From Chitinophagaceae bacterium (lineage in GTDB: Bacteria; Bacteroidota; Bacteroidia; Chitinophagales; Chitinophagaceae), in assembly GCA_016721725.1 (NCBI GenBank), contig JADKHN010000001.1:930001-994000 (forward strand): a DNA stretch of 64,000 nucleotides, given 5' to 3'. The notes beneath the pieces are model-generated. The model saw only the letters and a list, made by a program, of their open reading frames with translations. It was not told the origin of the DNA and searched no databases. A program made the position numbers and the translations under genes. Below are positions 38,250-45,804 of the stretch, one piece after another; the first letter of the stretch is position 1; every line of letters starts with the position of its first letter.

Positions 38250-38400
38250 TACAAAAACCTATATGGTTTGCCGGGCGGCCATGTGTGAGTGGAAACCTTA
38301 TAGCGTTTCAGGGAAAGCGGTTAATCATTCTTTTATATATACTACAACAAACGCTATAAGGTTACCCGCGCAATAGCCTGGCTGCAAACCTTATAGGTTT
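38250..38400. terminator. Nested inverted repeats between convergent genes
   Basis: Three related elements: AAACCTATATGGTTT (about 38258), a 15-bp inverted pair AACCTTATAGCGTTT (38294-38308) and AAACGCTATAAGGTT (38349-38363), and AAACCTTATAGGTTTTT (about 38386). The first and last are small hairpins of the same type facing opposite genes and fit as terminators; the long pair encloses 40 bp. Confidence 0.55.
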
Positions 38401-38888
38401 TTCACGTATTCCACCTGCACCTCATACAAGACCGAGGGCATATACTTCGCCCCCAGGCCAGCCCACAGGGCACTCGTATCCCCGAGGCTGAGCGAATACC
38501 GGGAAACCCTGATCTGCAGTATCCCGGGATCCAAATCCGGTGCATTGGCCGGTGTAAAGACCGGGTTTTGCTCAAAGAACAGGATCGACTGCTCCAGGAA
38601 TTTCAATCCTTCCCCGTAATTAAGGGGGTTGAAATACGCGGAGACCAGTACATACAATTTGGTATGTCCAATCCTGCTGCCTTCTGCCTGTACCGCCTGG
38701 GATCTCAGGTTTTTATCCTCCTCCACCCGCACCAGGGAAAGGGCCACTTTATTCTCTGCCTGTTCCGGCATGCTGCCATCGGAGTTAAGCACCGCGGAAA
38801 GGATGGCGCAGCTTTCGTTTAGCTTGAACCGCTGCATGAGGAATTCATTGAGGGAACGGGTGAGGAGGCTGAGGGAGGTGTGGAGCAT
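38391..38888 (-). CDS. DUF4255 / Pvc16-like tail-cap protein, orphan
   Basis: A 165-residue cytoplasmic protein. The start MLHTSLSLLTRSLNEFLMQRF, the middle ENKVALSLVRVEEDKNLR, then YVLVSAYFNPLNYGEGLKFLEQSILFFEQNPVF and the end DTSALWAGLGAKYMPSVLYEVQVEYV are the pattern of the Pvc16/Afp16 N-terminal family (DUF4255), which caps the tube or sheath of extracellular contractile injection systems. No sheath, tube, baseplate or ATPase gene of such a system is in this window, so it is an orphan or the edge of a lost cluster. It sits at the border of the defence island. Confidence 0.7.
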   Translation of the reverse strand: MLHTSLSLLTRSLNEFLMQRFKLNESCAILSAVLNSDGSMPEQAENKVALSLVRVEEDKNLRSQAVQAEGSRIGHTKLYVLVSAYFNPLNYGEGLKFLEQSILFFEQNPVFTPANAPDLDPGILQIRVSRYSLSLGDTSALWAGLGAKYMPSVLYEVQVEYVKNL

Positions 38889-38933
38889 GGGATTACTGAG
38901 GGGAAGGTAGAAACTTTCTTTATAAATAGGCTG

Positions 38934-39161
38934 CTATGAAATTCTTTGTAATATTTCCTTTAATTGTTTTATGGCTTCACTTGAAAACTGTATTGACTGG
39001 CTAACCTTCCCTGGCATTTTTCTCTCATCAGATCCATAAGTGTCCAATTGCAGAATTTTCTTTCCATTTACGGTTTCAATGATATAGCAAGTACAATCAA
39101 CCTCTTTGTGTATAGACTCGCGATCTTTATGCCCTAAAACGAGCTTGGTTACAAGTGCCAT
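38934..39161 (-). CDS. Small conserved protein of unknown function
   Basis: A 75-residue soluble protein if started at the internal ATG at 39161 (MALVTKLVLGHKDRES); an upstream ATG at 39212 adds 17 residues that look non-coding. Conserved-looking features are DCTCYIIETVNGKKILQLDTYGSDERKMPGKVSQSIQF. I have a recollection of short proteins with the D-T-x-G-S-x-x-R-x-x-P-G-K-x-S-Q pattern widely distributed in bacteria near restriction and other mobile genes, without known function. Minus strand, same direction as the TAC genes, but 158 bp from them. Confidence 0.6.
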   Translation of the reverse strand: MALVTKLVLGHKDRESIHKEVDCTCYIIETVNGKKILQLDTYGSDERKMPGKVSQSIQFSSEAIKQLKEILQRIS

Positions 39162-39319
39162 GTATAAACAGTTTAAAAGCGTTAAGGAAGATTTTGATTT
39201 ATTGAATAACAATATAATGTTTATTCGTAGAATAATTTATAAAAACCATTCAGTAAAAAAAAGACAAGCGGATTTAAAAACAACTAAAAAACAAGCTCAA
39301 TATTCACCAATAAGAAAGA

Positions 39320-39757
39320 TTATTTTTCAGCAACAAATGTCCTCGGATCAACTATCGGCAAAAAAGCATTGTGCAAAAACGTTCCCTTAAATGTAGAAAA
39401 CATGATACCCCGGGTTGTGGATAGAGAAATGGAATTTAGTATTTCCACCAAGGCTTTTGGAATAACAATTTTGCCGTCTGTTTCAGTGGTTATTACCTCA
39501 TCAAAATTGTGTACTGAGTAAATGCAACTGCCACAGGAACCCAGTATAAGCTTATGGTTCTCACTTTTTATTTCAATATCAACAATAACAAAGATTAATT
39601 TATTGCCTGCATCCGCTTTACTTTCAATATTAATATTAAAAGAAAAACTGGTAAAAGACACTCCTGTTTCAAAAGGTAAATTGATTGTACCCTTCAATAG
39701 TTCGATCGCTTTTAACTGCAAATCGACTTTTAAGTCTTTATCAATTATTTGAGACAT
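39320..39757 (-). CDS. SecB-like chaperone of a toxin-antitoxin-chaperone module
   Basis: A 145-residue protein without signal peptide. The N-terminal half has alternating strands (TSFSFNINIESKA, KLIFVIVDIEIKSENHKLILG) like the SecB sheet. The C-terminal helix/loop LNSISLSTTRGIMFSTFKGTFLHNAFLPIVDPRTF follows the SecB pattern of a helix with an Arg-Gly and then a Leu-Pro-Ile/Val strand. It lies five bases after the XRE antitoxin gene, third in the order toxin, antitoxin, chaperone, as in the higB1-higA1-secB (TAC) locus of Mycobacterium tuberculosis. There the chaperone protects the antitoxin. The similarity is by pattern only; the gene order raises confidence. Confidence 0.65.
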   Translation of the reverse strand: MSQIIDKDLKVDLQLKAIELLKGTINLPFETGVSFTSFSFNINIESKADAGNKLIFVIVDIEIKSENHKLILGSCGSCIYSVHNFDEVITTETDGKIVIPKALVEILNSISLSTTRGIMFSTFKGTFLHNAFLPIVDPRTFVAEK

Positions 39758-39762
39758 AGTAA

Positions 39763-40224
39763 TTAAGCTTTCATTTGTGATGTTAAAGGAATCAATGATT
39801 CACAAAGGCTTCCTGAAAAAAGTACTGACCAAGAACCAATTGATTTGGATACAGGAGTATCAATCTTAATGCTTTGAGGTGCTTCACTTCTTGTAGTAAC
39901 TATATGCACCCTGTTCACCACCTGTATTTGCTTAGGCGCAAAAAGTTCCGCTACGGAGGTCTCCAATGCCGCCGCAATCTCAACAAGTGTGTCTACTGTA
40001 AAATTTTGGGTGCCGCTCAGCCACTTTGAAATTTCCGAAGGGTTCTTGTTCACTTTTTCAGCAAACTCGCTTTTGCTCCAGCCCTTAGCCTTGATCAGGT
40101 CATCGAGGCGGGCGGCCAGGGACATTTTATTGTTGATCTGCTCCCTCTCCAAAGGAGTTATTTCCTGTAGTAACTGGCTAAGTACAGCGCTGCTGTGCTT
40201 TTTTGCCTGTTTGCTATTCGTCAT
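39763..40224 (-). CDS. XRE-family antitoxin with C-terminal extension
   Basis: A 153-residue protein. Residues ~37-95 form a helix-turn-helix of the Cro/C1 type (RLDDLIKAKGWSKSEFAEKV, then NPSEISKWLSGTQNFTVDTLVEIAAAL). A ~55-residue C-terminal extension follows, ending in a hydrophobic patch around Trp132 (SIGSWSVLFSGS). In HigA1-type antitoxins of TAC modules such an extension is the chaperone-addiction region bound by SecB. The gene overlaps the upstream toxin gene by 11 bases and ends 5 bases before the SecB-like gene, so the three are one transcriptional and translational unit. It should bind its own promoter upstream of 40711. Confidence 0.8.
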   Translation of the reverse strand: MTNSKQAKKHSSAVLSQLLQEITPLEREQINNKMSLAARLDDLIKAKGWSKSEFAEKVNKNPSEISKWLSGTQNFTVDTLVEIAAALETSVAELFAPKQIQVVNRVHIVTTRSEAPQSIKIDTPVSKSIGSWSVLFSGSLCESLIPLTSQMKA

Positions 40225-40711
40225 TATCGGTTATGGTTAGGTTTCCTGTTAATCTGGATCCATCTGGCGACCATTTCAGGTCCCCGGATTTAAGTCGCTG
40301 CATAATATCTTTTGAAACTTGTATCATTGTTTCAGCTTTCAACGTCAATTTTTCATCATCCTGCCAGGCTCTTATGCCGGGTGGTTTAGGGCCTCCTCCT
40401 CCCAGAATGATAGCAATAGTCCCGTACCGGATGCAATAGAGCCTTAAAGCGCTATCAGGGTCATCATATAAAGCACAAACCCCATCGCCTGGCTTTCCTT
40501 CGTTTAATCGAAAAAACTGTTCTCTAGCCCCCAACTTATGAGCCATTGCCTGGATCCTGGCCAGTATATTACTCACTTCCGCTTTGTAAAAAGGTATATT
40601 TTCATCGATGAAATGCTCAAGTAAAGTACGATCATCTCCCTCCTGGACGATGGAGTAGATGGTTGTGATGCTGCCGGAAAGGTCTTCGAGTTCAACAATT
40701 TCGTAATTCAC
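40214..40711 (-). CDS. HigB/Gp49-like toxin
   Basis: A 165-residue protein, first gene of the module. The central part has the RelE/HigB-Gp49 pattern: basic helix IQAMAHKLGAREQFFRLN, then VCALYDDPDSALRLYCIRYG (residues ~79-97), the strand AIILGGGGPKP (100-110) and a C-terminal helix with sequence KLKAETMIQVSKDIMQRLKSG. Such toxins are ribosome-dependent mRNA interferases. It has an N-terminal extension of about 40 residues compared with small HigB proteins. A weakly acidic start and the downstream XRE gene support the assignment more than any single residue. Confidence 0.72.
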   Translation of the reverse strand: MNYEIVELEDLSGSITTIYSIVQEGDDRTLLEHFIDENIPFYKAEVSNILARIQAMAHKLGAREQFFRLNEGKPGDGVCALYDDPDSALRLYCIRYGTIAIILGGGGPKPPGIRAWQDDEKLTLKAETMIQVSKDIMQRLKSGDLKWSPDGSRLTGNLTITDNDE

Positions 40712-40973
40712 CTTGATTAAACAGGATAGGCTAAGTTAACGTAAGGGTTCGGTTTATATTTCACCTGTAAGTAAAATTTCGGTAAAAATAGGCAATTAAT
40801 TCATAGTATAAGCAATTTAATTAGAGATATAAGTTAATTTTTAATTTAGTATTAAAATGCCTGAAGGGTCCTAATATATTTTAGTAGACACATTACTTGA
40901 AAATAAATTTGCTTAAATATTTGTTTTTGTGATCATGTTATGTACCTTTGCCTAAATAATCGTTTATAATCGA
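40712..40973. promoter_or_regulatory. AT-rich divergent region between TAC module and type I RM locus
   Basis: No gene. The 260 bp are markedly AT-richer than the surroundings and separate the minus-strand TAC module from the plus-strand restriction locus. The toxin-proximal part should hold the antitoxin-regulated promoter, but I cannot point to an operator; the plus-strand promoter is annotated separately. Confidence 0.55.
40920..40950 (+). promoter_or_regulatory. Bacteroidota-type promoter for the hsd locus
   Basis: TTTG at 40920-40923 and TACCTTTG at 40943-40950 with 19 nt between them match the -33/-7 consensus of the Bacteroidota primary sigma factor (TTTG, about 19 nt, TAnnTTTG). The expected transcript starts about 7 nt downstream, roughly 17 nt before the first hsd gene. 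Confidence 0.7.
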
Positions 40974-41531
40974 TTGAAAACGGCTGTAAAAAATATAGCA
41001 TCTATACAAACTGGCCTTTTTGCCAAACCTGCCGCGAAAGGAGAGGTCCTGTACCTACAGGCAAGACATATTAAAGAAAACGGCGAATTGGAAAATAACC
41101 TGTTTCCCAGGTTGGGCTATGACCCAGGTACAGAAAAACACCTGCTTTCCCCCGGGGATGTATTATTGGTATCTAAAGGAACCAGGAATACGGCCGCCGT
41201 TTTTCAGCAACAGGATTACCCGGCCGTGGCTTCTACTTCATTTTTTGTTATTCGGTGTAAGGAAAAAACCATCCAGCCGGATTTTTTAGCCTGGCTGCTG
41301 AACAGTGAAAAGGTTCAGCAGACTTTGAAAGAACAGGCGATTGGGACCGCCATCGTTTCCATATCAAAATCGGTATTGGAAAACCTGGTTATCCCCCTGC
41401 CGGATCTGAAAACACAACAGGCGGTTTTAACCATTGCCGGCTTGCGCAATAAGGAGAAAAGCATTAAACAGCAAATAGAGGCTCTTCGGGAAAAACAAAT
41501 TCAACAACAAATCAGCAAAGCCATAAAATAA
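40974..41531 (+). CDS. Half-size type I restriction specificity (HsdS-like) protein
   Basis: A 185-residue protein starting at a TTG (KTAVKNIASIQTGLFAKPA). It has one target-recognition domain (LFAKPAAKGEVLYLQARHI, then LLSPGDVLLVSKGTRNTAAV and FLAWLLNSEKVQQTLK) and one C-terminal coiled-coil (KSIKQQIEALREKQIQQQIS), that is half of a normal HsdS. Half-size HsdS proteins can dimerise to recognise a palindromic target. Its TAA overlaps the HsdM start (TAATG at 41529-41533), so translation is coupled. A second, full HsdS lies after HsdM, which makes this an additional specificity or regulatory subunit. Confidence 0.72.
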   Translation: MKTAVKNIASIQTGLFAKPAAKGEVLYLQARHIKENGELENNLFPRLGYDPGTEKHLLSPGDVLLVSKGTRNTAAVFQQQDYPAVASTSFFVIRCKEKTIQPDFLAWLLNSEKVQQTLKEQAIGTAIVSISKSVLENLVIPLPDLKTQQAVLTIAGLRNKEKSIKQQIEALREKQIQQQISKAIK

Positions 41532-43093
41532 TGAACATGATAAAAAAGATCACCCAGAAAGACATCAACGATGCGGTTTGGAAAGCCTGTGACACATTCC
41601 GCGGCAGCATTGACCCCAGTGTGTATAAAGACTATGTACTGACCATGCTCTTCATCAAGTACCTCAGTGATGTACACGACGATAAATACGAGACCTACCT
41701 GGCCAAATACAGCGGCGACCATGAACGGGCAAAGCGGGCCATGCAGCACGAACGATTTGTGGTGCCCGACCACAGTCACTTCAAATACCTTTATGAGCAC
41801 CGCAATGAAGCCAATATCGGCGAACTCATTAATATAGCCCTGACCGACTTGGAAGAAGCCAACCGGGAGAAACTCTACAGCGAGGACGGCGCCGGGATCT
41901 TCCAAAACATTGACTTTAACAGCAGCAAGCTGGGTGAACCTAAAGACAAAAACACCCGCTTGAAAAACCTGTTGCTTGATTTTAACAAGGAAGCGCTCGA
42001 CCTGCGGCCCTCACATCTGGATGTGGTGGACATCATCGGGGGTGCCTATATGTTCCTCATTGAAAACTTTGCCAGCGATGCAGGAAAAAAAGCGGGTGAA
42101 TTTTTCACACCCAAAGAAGTCTCTACCCTGATTGCCAAGCTTACCAAATCAAAACCCGGCTCACGGATATGCGACCCTACCTGTGGTTCCGCTTCACTCC
42201 TGATCAAAGCCGGCGAAGAGGTGGGTACGGATAATTTTTCCTTGTACGGCCAGGAAGCCAATGGCAGCACCTGGGCGCTGGCGGTGATGAACATGTTCCT
42301 GCATGGGTTCGACAATGCCACCATCCGCTGGGGCGATACCATCCGTAACCCTAAACTGAAGGAAGGCGACATGCTGATGAAATTCGATACCGTGGTAGCC
42401 AATCCGCCTTTTTCCCTGGACAAATGGGGCAAGAGTGACGACAAGGAAGAAAACAAAGCCAGTGACAGTTTTGACCCCGAAACCGATAAATACAACCGCT
42501 TTTGGCGGGGCACCCCGCCCAAGAGCAAGGGCGACTGGGCCTTTATCAGCCACATGATTGAGACCCTGAACGAGCACGGCAGAGCCGGAGTGGTAGTACC
42601 GCATGGTGTATTGTTCAGGGGAAGCAGCGAAGGCCGCATACGCCAGCGCACTATTGAAGAAAACCTGCTGGAAGCCGATTGGTTTACCCGCCAACCTGTT
42701 TTTGGTACCGGCATCCCCGCAGCGATACTCATTTTCAACAAGCAAAAGAGCACGACAACTTCTTGTTCATTGATGCCAGCCAGCACTACGAAAGCGCCAA
42801 AACCAAAACAAGCAAGGGCCGGCGATATTGAGCATATTGTTAATACCTACAGTGATTTAACATCCGGCAAGCTAAAACCCGGTGTAGTTGAAGACAAGTT
42901 CAGCTATGTAGCCACTGCCGCAGAAATACAGGAAAACGACTTTAACCTGAACATCCCCCGCTATGTGGACACCTTTGAAGAAGAAGCCGAAGTGGATATC
43001 AAGGCCGTGCAGATGGAGATTAATCAACTGGAAGAGGAATTGAAATATGTGCAAGGAGAAATTTGTAACATCTTAATATCATTGGGCGTATGA
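41531..43093 (+). CDS. hsdM: Type I DNA methyltransferase subunit HsdM
   Basis: A 520-residue N6-adenine methyltransferase. The N-terminal helical domain (ITQKDINDAVWKACDTFRGSID, LFIKYLSD) precedes the SAM-binding motif PTCGSASLL (~residue 216) and the catalytic NPPF (~290). Residues ~405-430 read as nonsense; a frame one base away restores KEHDNFLFIDASQHYES, so there is a compensated pair of indels at the A run 42744-42747 and near 42805-42818. With these corrected the gene is normal. It transfers methyl groups to the target chosen by HsdS, together with HsdR. The stop overlaps the next ATG (ATGA at 43090-43093), so hsdM and hsdS are coupled. Confidence 0.9.
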   Translation: MNMIKKITQKDINDAVWKACDTFRGSIDPSVYKDYVLTMLFIKYLSDVHDDKYETYLAKYSGDHERAKRAMQHERFVVPDHSHFKYLYEHRNEANIGELINIALTDLEEANREKLYSEDGAGIFQNIDFNSSKLGEPKDKNTRLKNLLLDFNKEALDLRPSHLDVVDIIGGAYMFLIENFASDAGKKAGEFFTPKEVSTLIAKLTKSKPGSRICDPTCGSASLLIKAGEEVGTDNFSLYGQEANGSTWALAVMNMFLHGFDNATIRWGDTIRNPKLKEGDMLMKFDTVVANPPFSLDKWGKSDDKEENKASDSFDPETDKYNRFWRGTPPKSKGDWAFISHMIETLNEHGRAGVVVPHGVLFRGSSEGRIRQRTIEENLLEADWFTRQPVFGTGIPAAILIFNKQKSTTTSCSLMPASTTKAPKPKQARAGDIEHIVNTYSDLTSGKLKPGVVEDKFSYVATAAEIQENDFNLNIPRYVDTFEEEAEVDIKAVQMEINQLEEELKYVQGEICNILISLGV

Positions 43094-44334
43094 GAGAAAA
43101 AGTCAAATATCCGAAAGAATGGGAGCTATTTAACAATTGCTTCGTTAGCAGATAATAATAAAGATTATTTCGATGATGGGGACTGGATAGAGGCTGAATA
43201 TTTAACTGATGCAGGAATAAGGCTTATTCAAACTGGGAATATTGGAGAAGGTGTTTTTATTAACAAGGATAAAAGGAAATATATATCCGAAGAGTCGTTC
43301 ACTAAATTAAAATGCAAAGAATTAAAGGCTGGCGATATTCTTATTTGTCGATTGGCAGACCCAGCTGGAAGAGCCTGCATTCTACCAGATATTGGTGAAG
43401 AAAAAATGATAACCTCTGTTGATGTGTCTATTTATCGTCCTAAAGAAGATGTTTCTGATAGAGAATTTTTAATAGCTTCTATGACCACGTCAAACTGGTT
43501 TAATGAAATAAGAGAAAGATGTGGAGGTTCAACCAGAACAAGAATTGCAAGAAGTGAGTTGGGAAAAATGAAAATTCCCCTCCCTCCTCTTCCTGAGCAA
43601 AAAGCCATAGCTCGCATTCTGAGTACGGCAGACACTGCGATCCATACCACCGAAAAAATCATTGCCCAAAAAGAACTCCGCAAAAAATGGTTGATGCAGC
43701 AGTTGTTGACAGGGAAGAAAAGATTGAAGGGGTTTGGTGGGGAGTGGAAAGAATATTCTTATGAGAAGATTCTAAAAGTAATCAAACGAAATTTTGATTG
43801 GGATGAAAACGAGTTGTATAAACTGATAAGCGTAAGGCGTAGGTCAGGTGGAATATTCTATCGTGAGGCTTTGTATGGACGTCAAATATTAGTAAAGACT
43901 CTAAGAACAGCAAATGAAGGAGATTTTCTGTTTTCAAAAATGCAAATCTTACACGGGGCATCGGCATTGGTTACAAAGGAATTCGACGGGCGAAGATTTC
44001 TGGCTCCTATATAGCTGTTGTTCCAAAAGATATGAAGTTATTGAATATGGAGTTTTTTCAATGGTATTCTCAAACTCCTTACTTCTATCATCAAACATAT
44101 ATCTCAAGCTACGGTGTACATATTGAGAAAATGACTTTTGATTTCGATACGTTTCTTCAGCTCGAAATGAAACTTCCATCCATTGAAGAACAATGCGCTA
44201 TTGCCAAGGTGTTGCAAGCGGCAGATAAAGAAATCAGCCTGCTGAAAGCCAAAGCAGAGAAGTTGAGGGAGCAGAAGAAGGGGTTGATGCAGATTCTTAT
44301 TAACCGAAAAAAAAAGGTTGAAATTATAATCTAA
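43090..44334 (+). CDS. hsdS: Type I specificity subunit HsdS, two frameshifts
   Basis: A ~414-residue HsdS read across three frames. It starts MREKVKYPKEWE; an extra T in TTT at 43129-43131 breaks it, and the frame then continues with TIASLADNNKDYFDDGDWIEAEYL. A missing G in GGG at 43988-43990 causes a second break, after which KISGSYIAVVPKDMK continues to the end. Two target-recognition domains are evident (about residues 10-165 and 215-360), each followed by PLPPLPEQKAIARIL or LPSIEEQCAIAKVL and a coiled-coil. It confers DNA-sequence specificity to the HsdM/HsdR complex. Both breaks are at homopolymers, so they are probably sequence errors. Confidence 0.8.
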
Positions 44335-44367
44335 AAAATTTAAAACAAATGAATCAATCTAAATTCG

Positions 44368-44847
44368 ATGGGGGTTGAGAAGATTTTAGTCGCTTTAGTT
44401 GCATTATCTAACCTGGATATAATAGTTTTTACCCTTTTATGGTTATTCATCAATTCTTTCAGAGACTTTAAATCAACTTTGATTTCTCTTACGACCTTAG
44501 AAGTAAATGAAACGATTACATATGGACTTTTTTTCAGGATTACTGGGAGGGGCATTTTATTGTCTTAGAAGTCTCTACCAAAGATTAGGTGAAACTTTTA
44601 CACCCATAGACAATTCATCAACAGGACCTAGCACTGGACTAAATATAAAGACATGGTTTTTTGGTATTTATATAGACCAATACAAGGGGGTGTTCTGGCA
44701 TTGATTTTACTATCTCTGCTTGACAGTAATTTAATTTCGTTAAAACAATTCACCTCCGAAAATCTTAAATCCTATTTTACACTTATCGCAGTAGGGTTTT
44801 TATCGGGCTTTGGATGTCATGAGTTAATACATAAAATTCAGAAGTGA
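44368..44847 (+). CDS. Small membrane protein inside the hsd locus, two frameshifts
   Basis: One ~160-residue membrane protein in three frames. It begins MGVEKILVALVALSN with an N-terminal hydrophobic helix (DIIVFTLLWLFIN), continues ETITYGLFSGLLGGAFYCLRSLYQRLGE, then WFFWYLYRPIQGGVLALILLSLLD and ends LKSYFTLIAVGFLSGFGCHELIHK. One extra T in T7 (44528-44534) and one missing T in T6 (44657-44662) cause the breaks. Three to four transmembrane helices are evident. It lies between hsdS and the MBL-fold gene. I do not know the family. The position fits a membrane-embedded effector or anchor for the next gene. Confidence 0.6.
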
Positions 44848-44934
44848 TATCTGTTGTTTTTGCCAAGGCAAAAATCGGCAACCCTACTTCTGAAACGAAA
44901 GTAATAGAAAACAATAATGGAAAATAAATGAGTT

Positions 44935-45804
44935 ATGGATTTTCACACAAAATTCAGGGCGTTTCAGTTAGAAACTGATGGTTCACTCTTCTCTTATTAT
45001 AAAGAAAATGCGTATTATTTGATCGAAGCCAGGCTTCCGAAGAAGGGACTATCAATTTTAATTGAGGATATAAAACTACATGGTAAAGAGACTATCGATG
45101 TATTACATATTACAAGCTGGGATACCGACCATTGTAGTTATAATGATTTAATTCAAATTTTAAATAATCTGAGACCAAATCTGATTGAGGTCCCCTCCTA
45201 TGAACCCGAAACGGATTCGGGTCGGCTTTGTAAAAAAACAATTCTAGGTTATGATGATATTCATCAGAAATATAAGCCCAATGTACAAATAATATCTAAG
45301 GGGTATATTGATCAATTGCCAACTGCTGAAGCCCTAGGTACAAATAACGTAATTTATCATTCAACTTATGAAAATGATAATAAGAACAACATGTCGCTTA
45401 TAAAGTTATTTCGTTCAAATGGCTTTAATGTGTTAAGTCTGGGAGATTGTGAATCACAAGAGATTGCTAATTATTTATTAAGAGTAAATTTTATTACCAC
45501 AGAAGTTGATGTATTAATTCTGCCACATCATGGAGCAGATAATGGTTTCTTAACAGGGACATTTCTGGACATAGTAAAACCCAAACTAGCAGTATGTTCT
45601 TCAAATCACGGAAATGAGTATGACCACCCAAGGCTAAACATCCGGAATTTATTAAGCGCTAGAAATATCCCTTTAATGACTACAAAAAGGGGTGATATTA
45701 TTGTCTTTCAGGAAAAAAGAGAAGAAGTTGCTGCAATAAATCTGATAAGTAACAATGAAGAGCAAGAGCCAACAAAGTTTTTTACTCCTAAAAGATTTAC
45801 TTAA
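44935..45804 (+). CDS. MBL-fold (ComEC-like) hydrolase inside the hsd locus
   Basis: A 289-residue soluble metallo-beta-lactamase-fold protein. Metal-site motifs are ITSWDTDHCSY (residues ~59-69; DxDH of the HxHxDH motif, with the first His replaced), SLGDCESQ (~171-178), ILPHHGADNGF (~199-209) and a late histidine in SNHGNEYDHPR. The arrangement is that of the ComEC/Rec2-type hydrolase domain, but without the membrane channel. Its last base overlaps the start of hsdR (45804), so it is co-translated with it. The likely reaction is phosphodiester hydrolysis of DNA, RNA or a small nucleotide; which one is not known. AT-richer codon use than the hsd core suggests separate acquisition. Confidence 0.78.
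   Translation: MDFHTKFRAFQLETDGSLFSYYKENAYYLIEARLPKKGLSILIEDIKLHGKETIDVLHITSWDTDHCSYNDLIQILNNLRPNLIEVPSYEPETDSGRLCKKTILGYDDIHQKYKPNVQIISKGYIDQLPTAEALGTNNVIYHSTYENDNKNNMSLIKLFRSNGFNVLSLGDCESQEIANYLLRVNFITTEVDVLILPHHGADNGFLTGTFLDIVKPKLAVCSSNHGNEYDHPRLNIRNLLSARNIPLMTTKRGDIIVFQEKREEVAAINLISNNEEQEPTKFFTPKRFT

Noticed and set aside
38250..38400. The 15-bp inverted pair as ends of an insertion sequence
   Set aside because: Only 40 bp lie between the arms, with no transposase remnant and no target duplication; terminator function between convergent genes explains it better.
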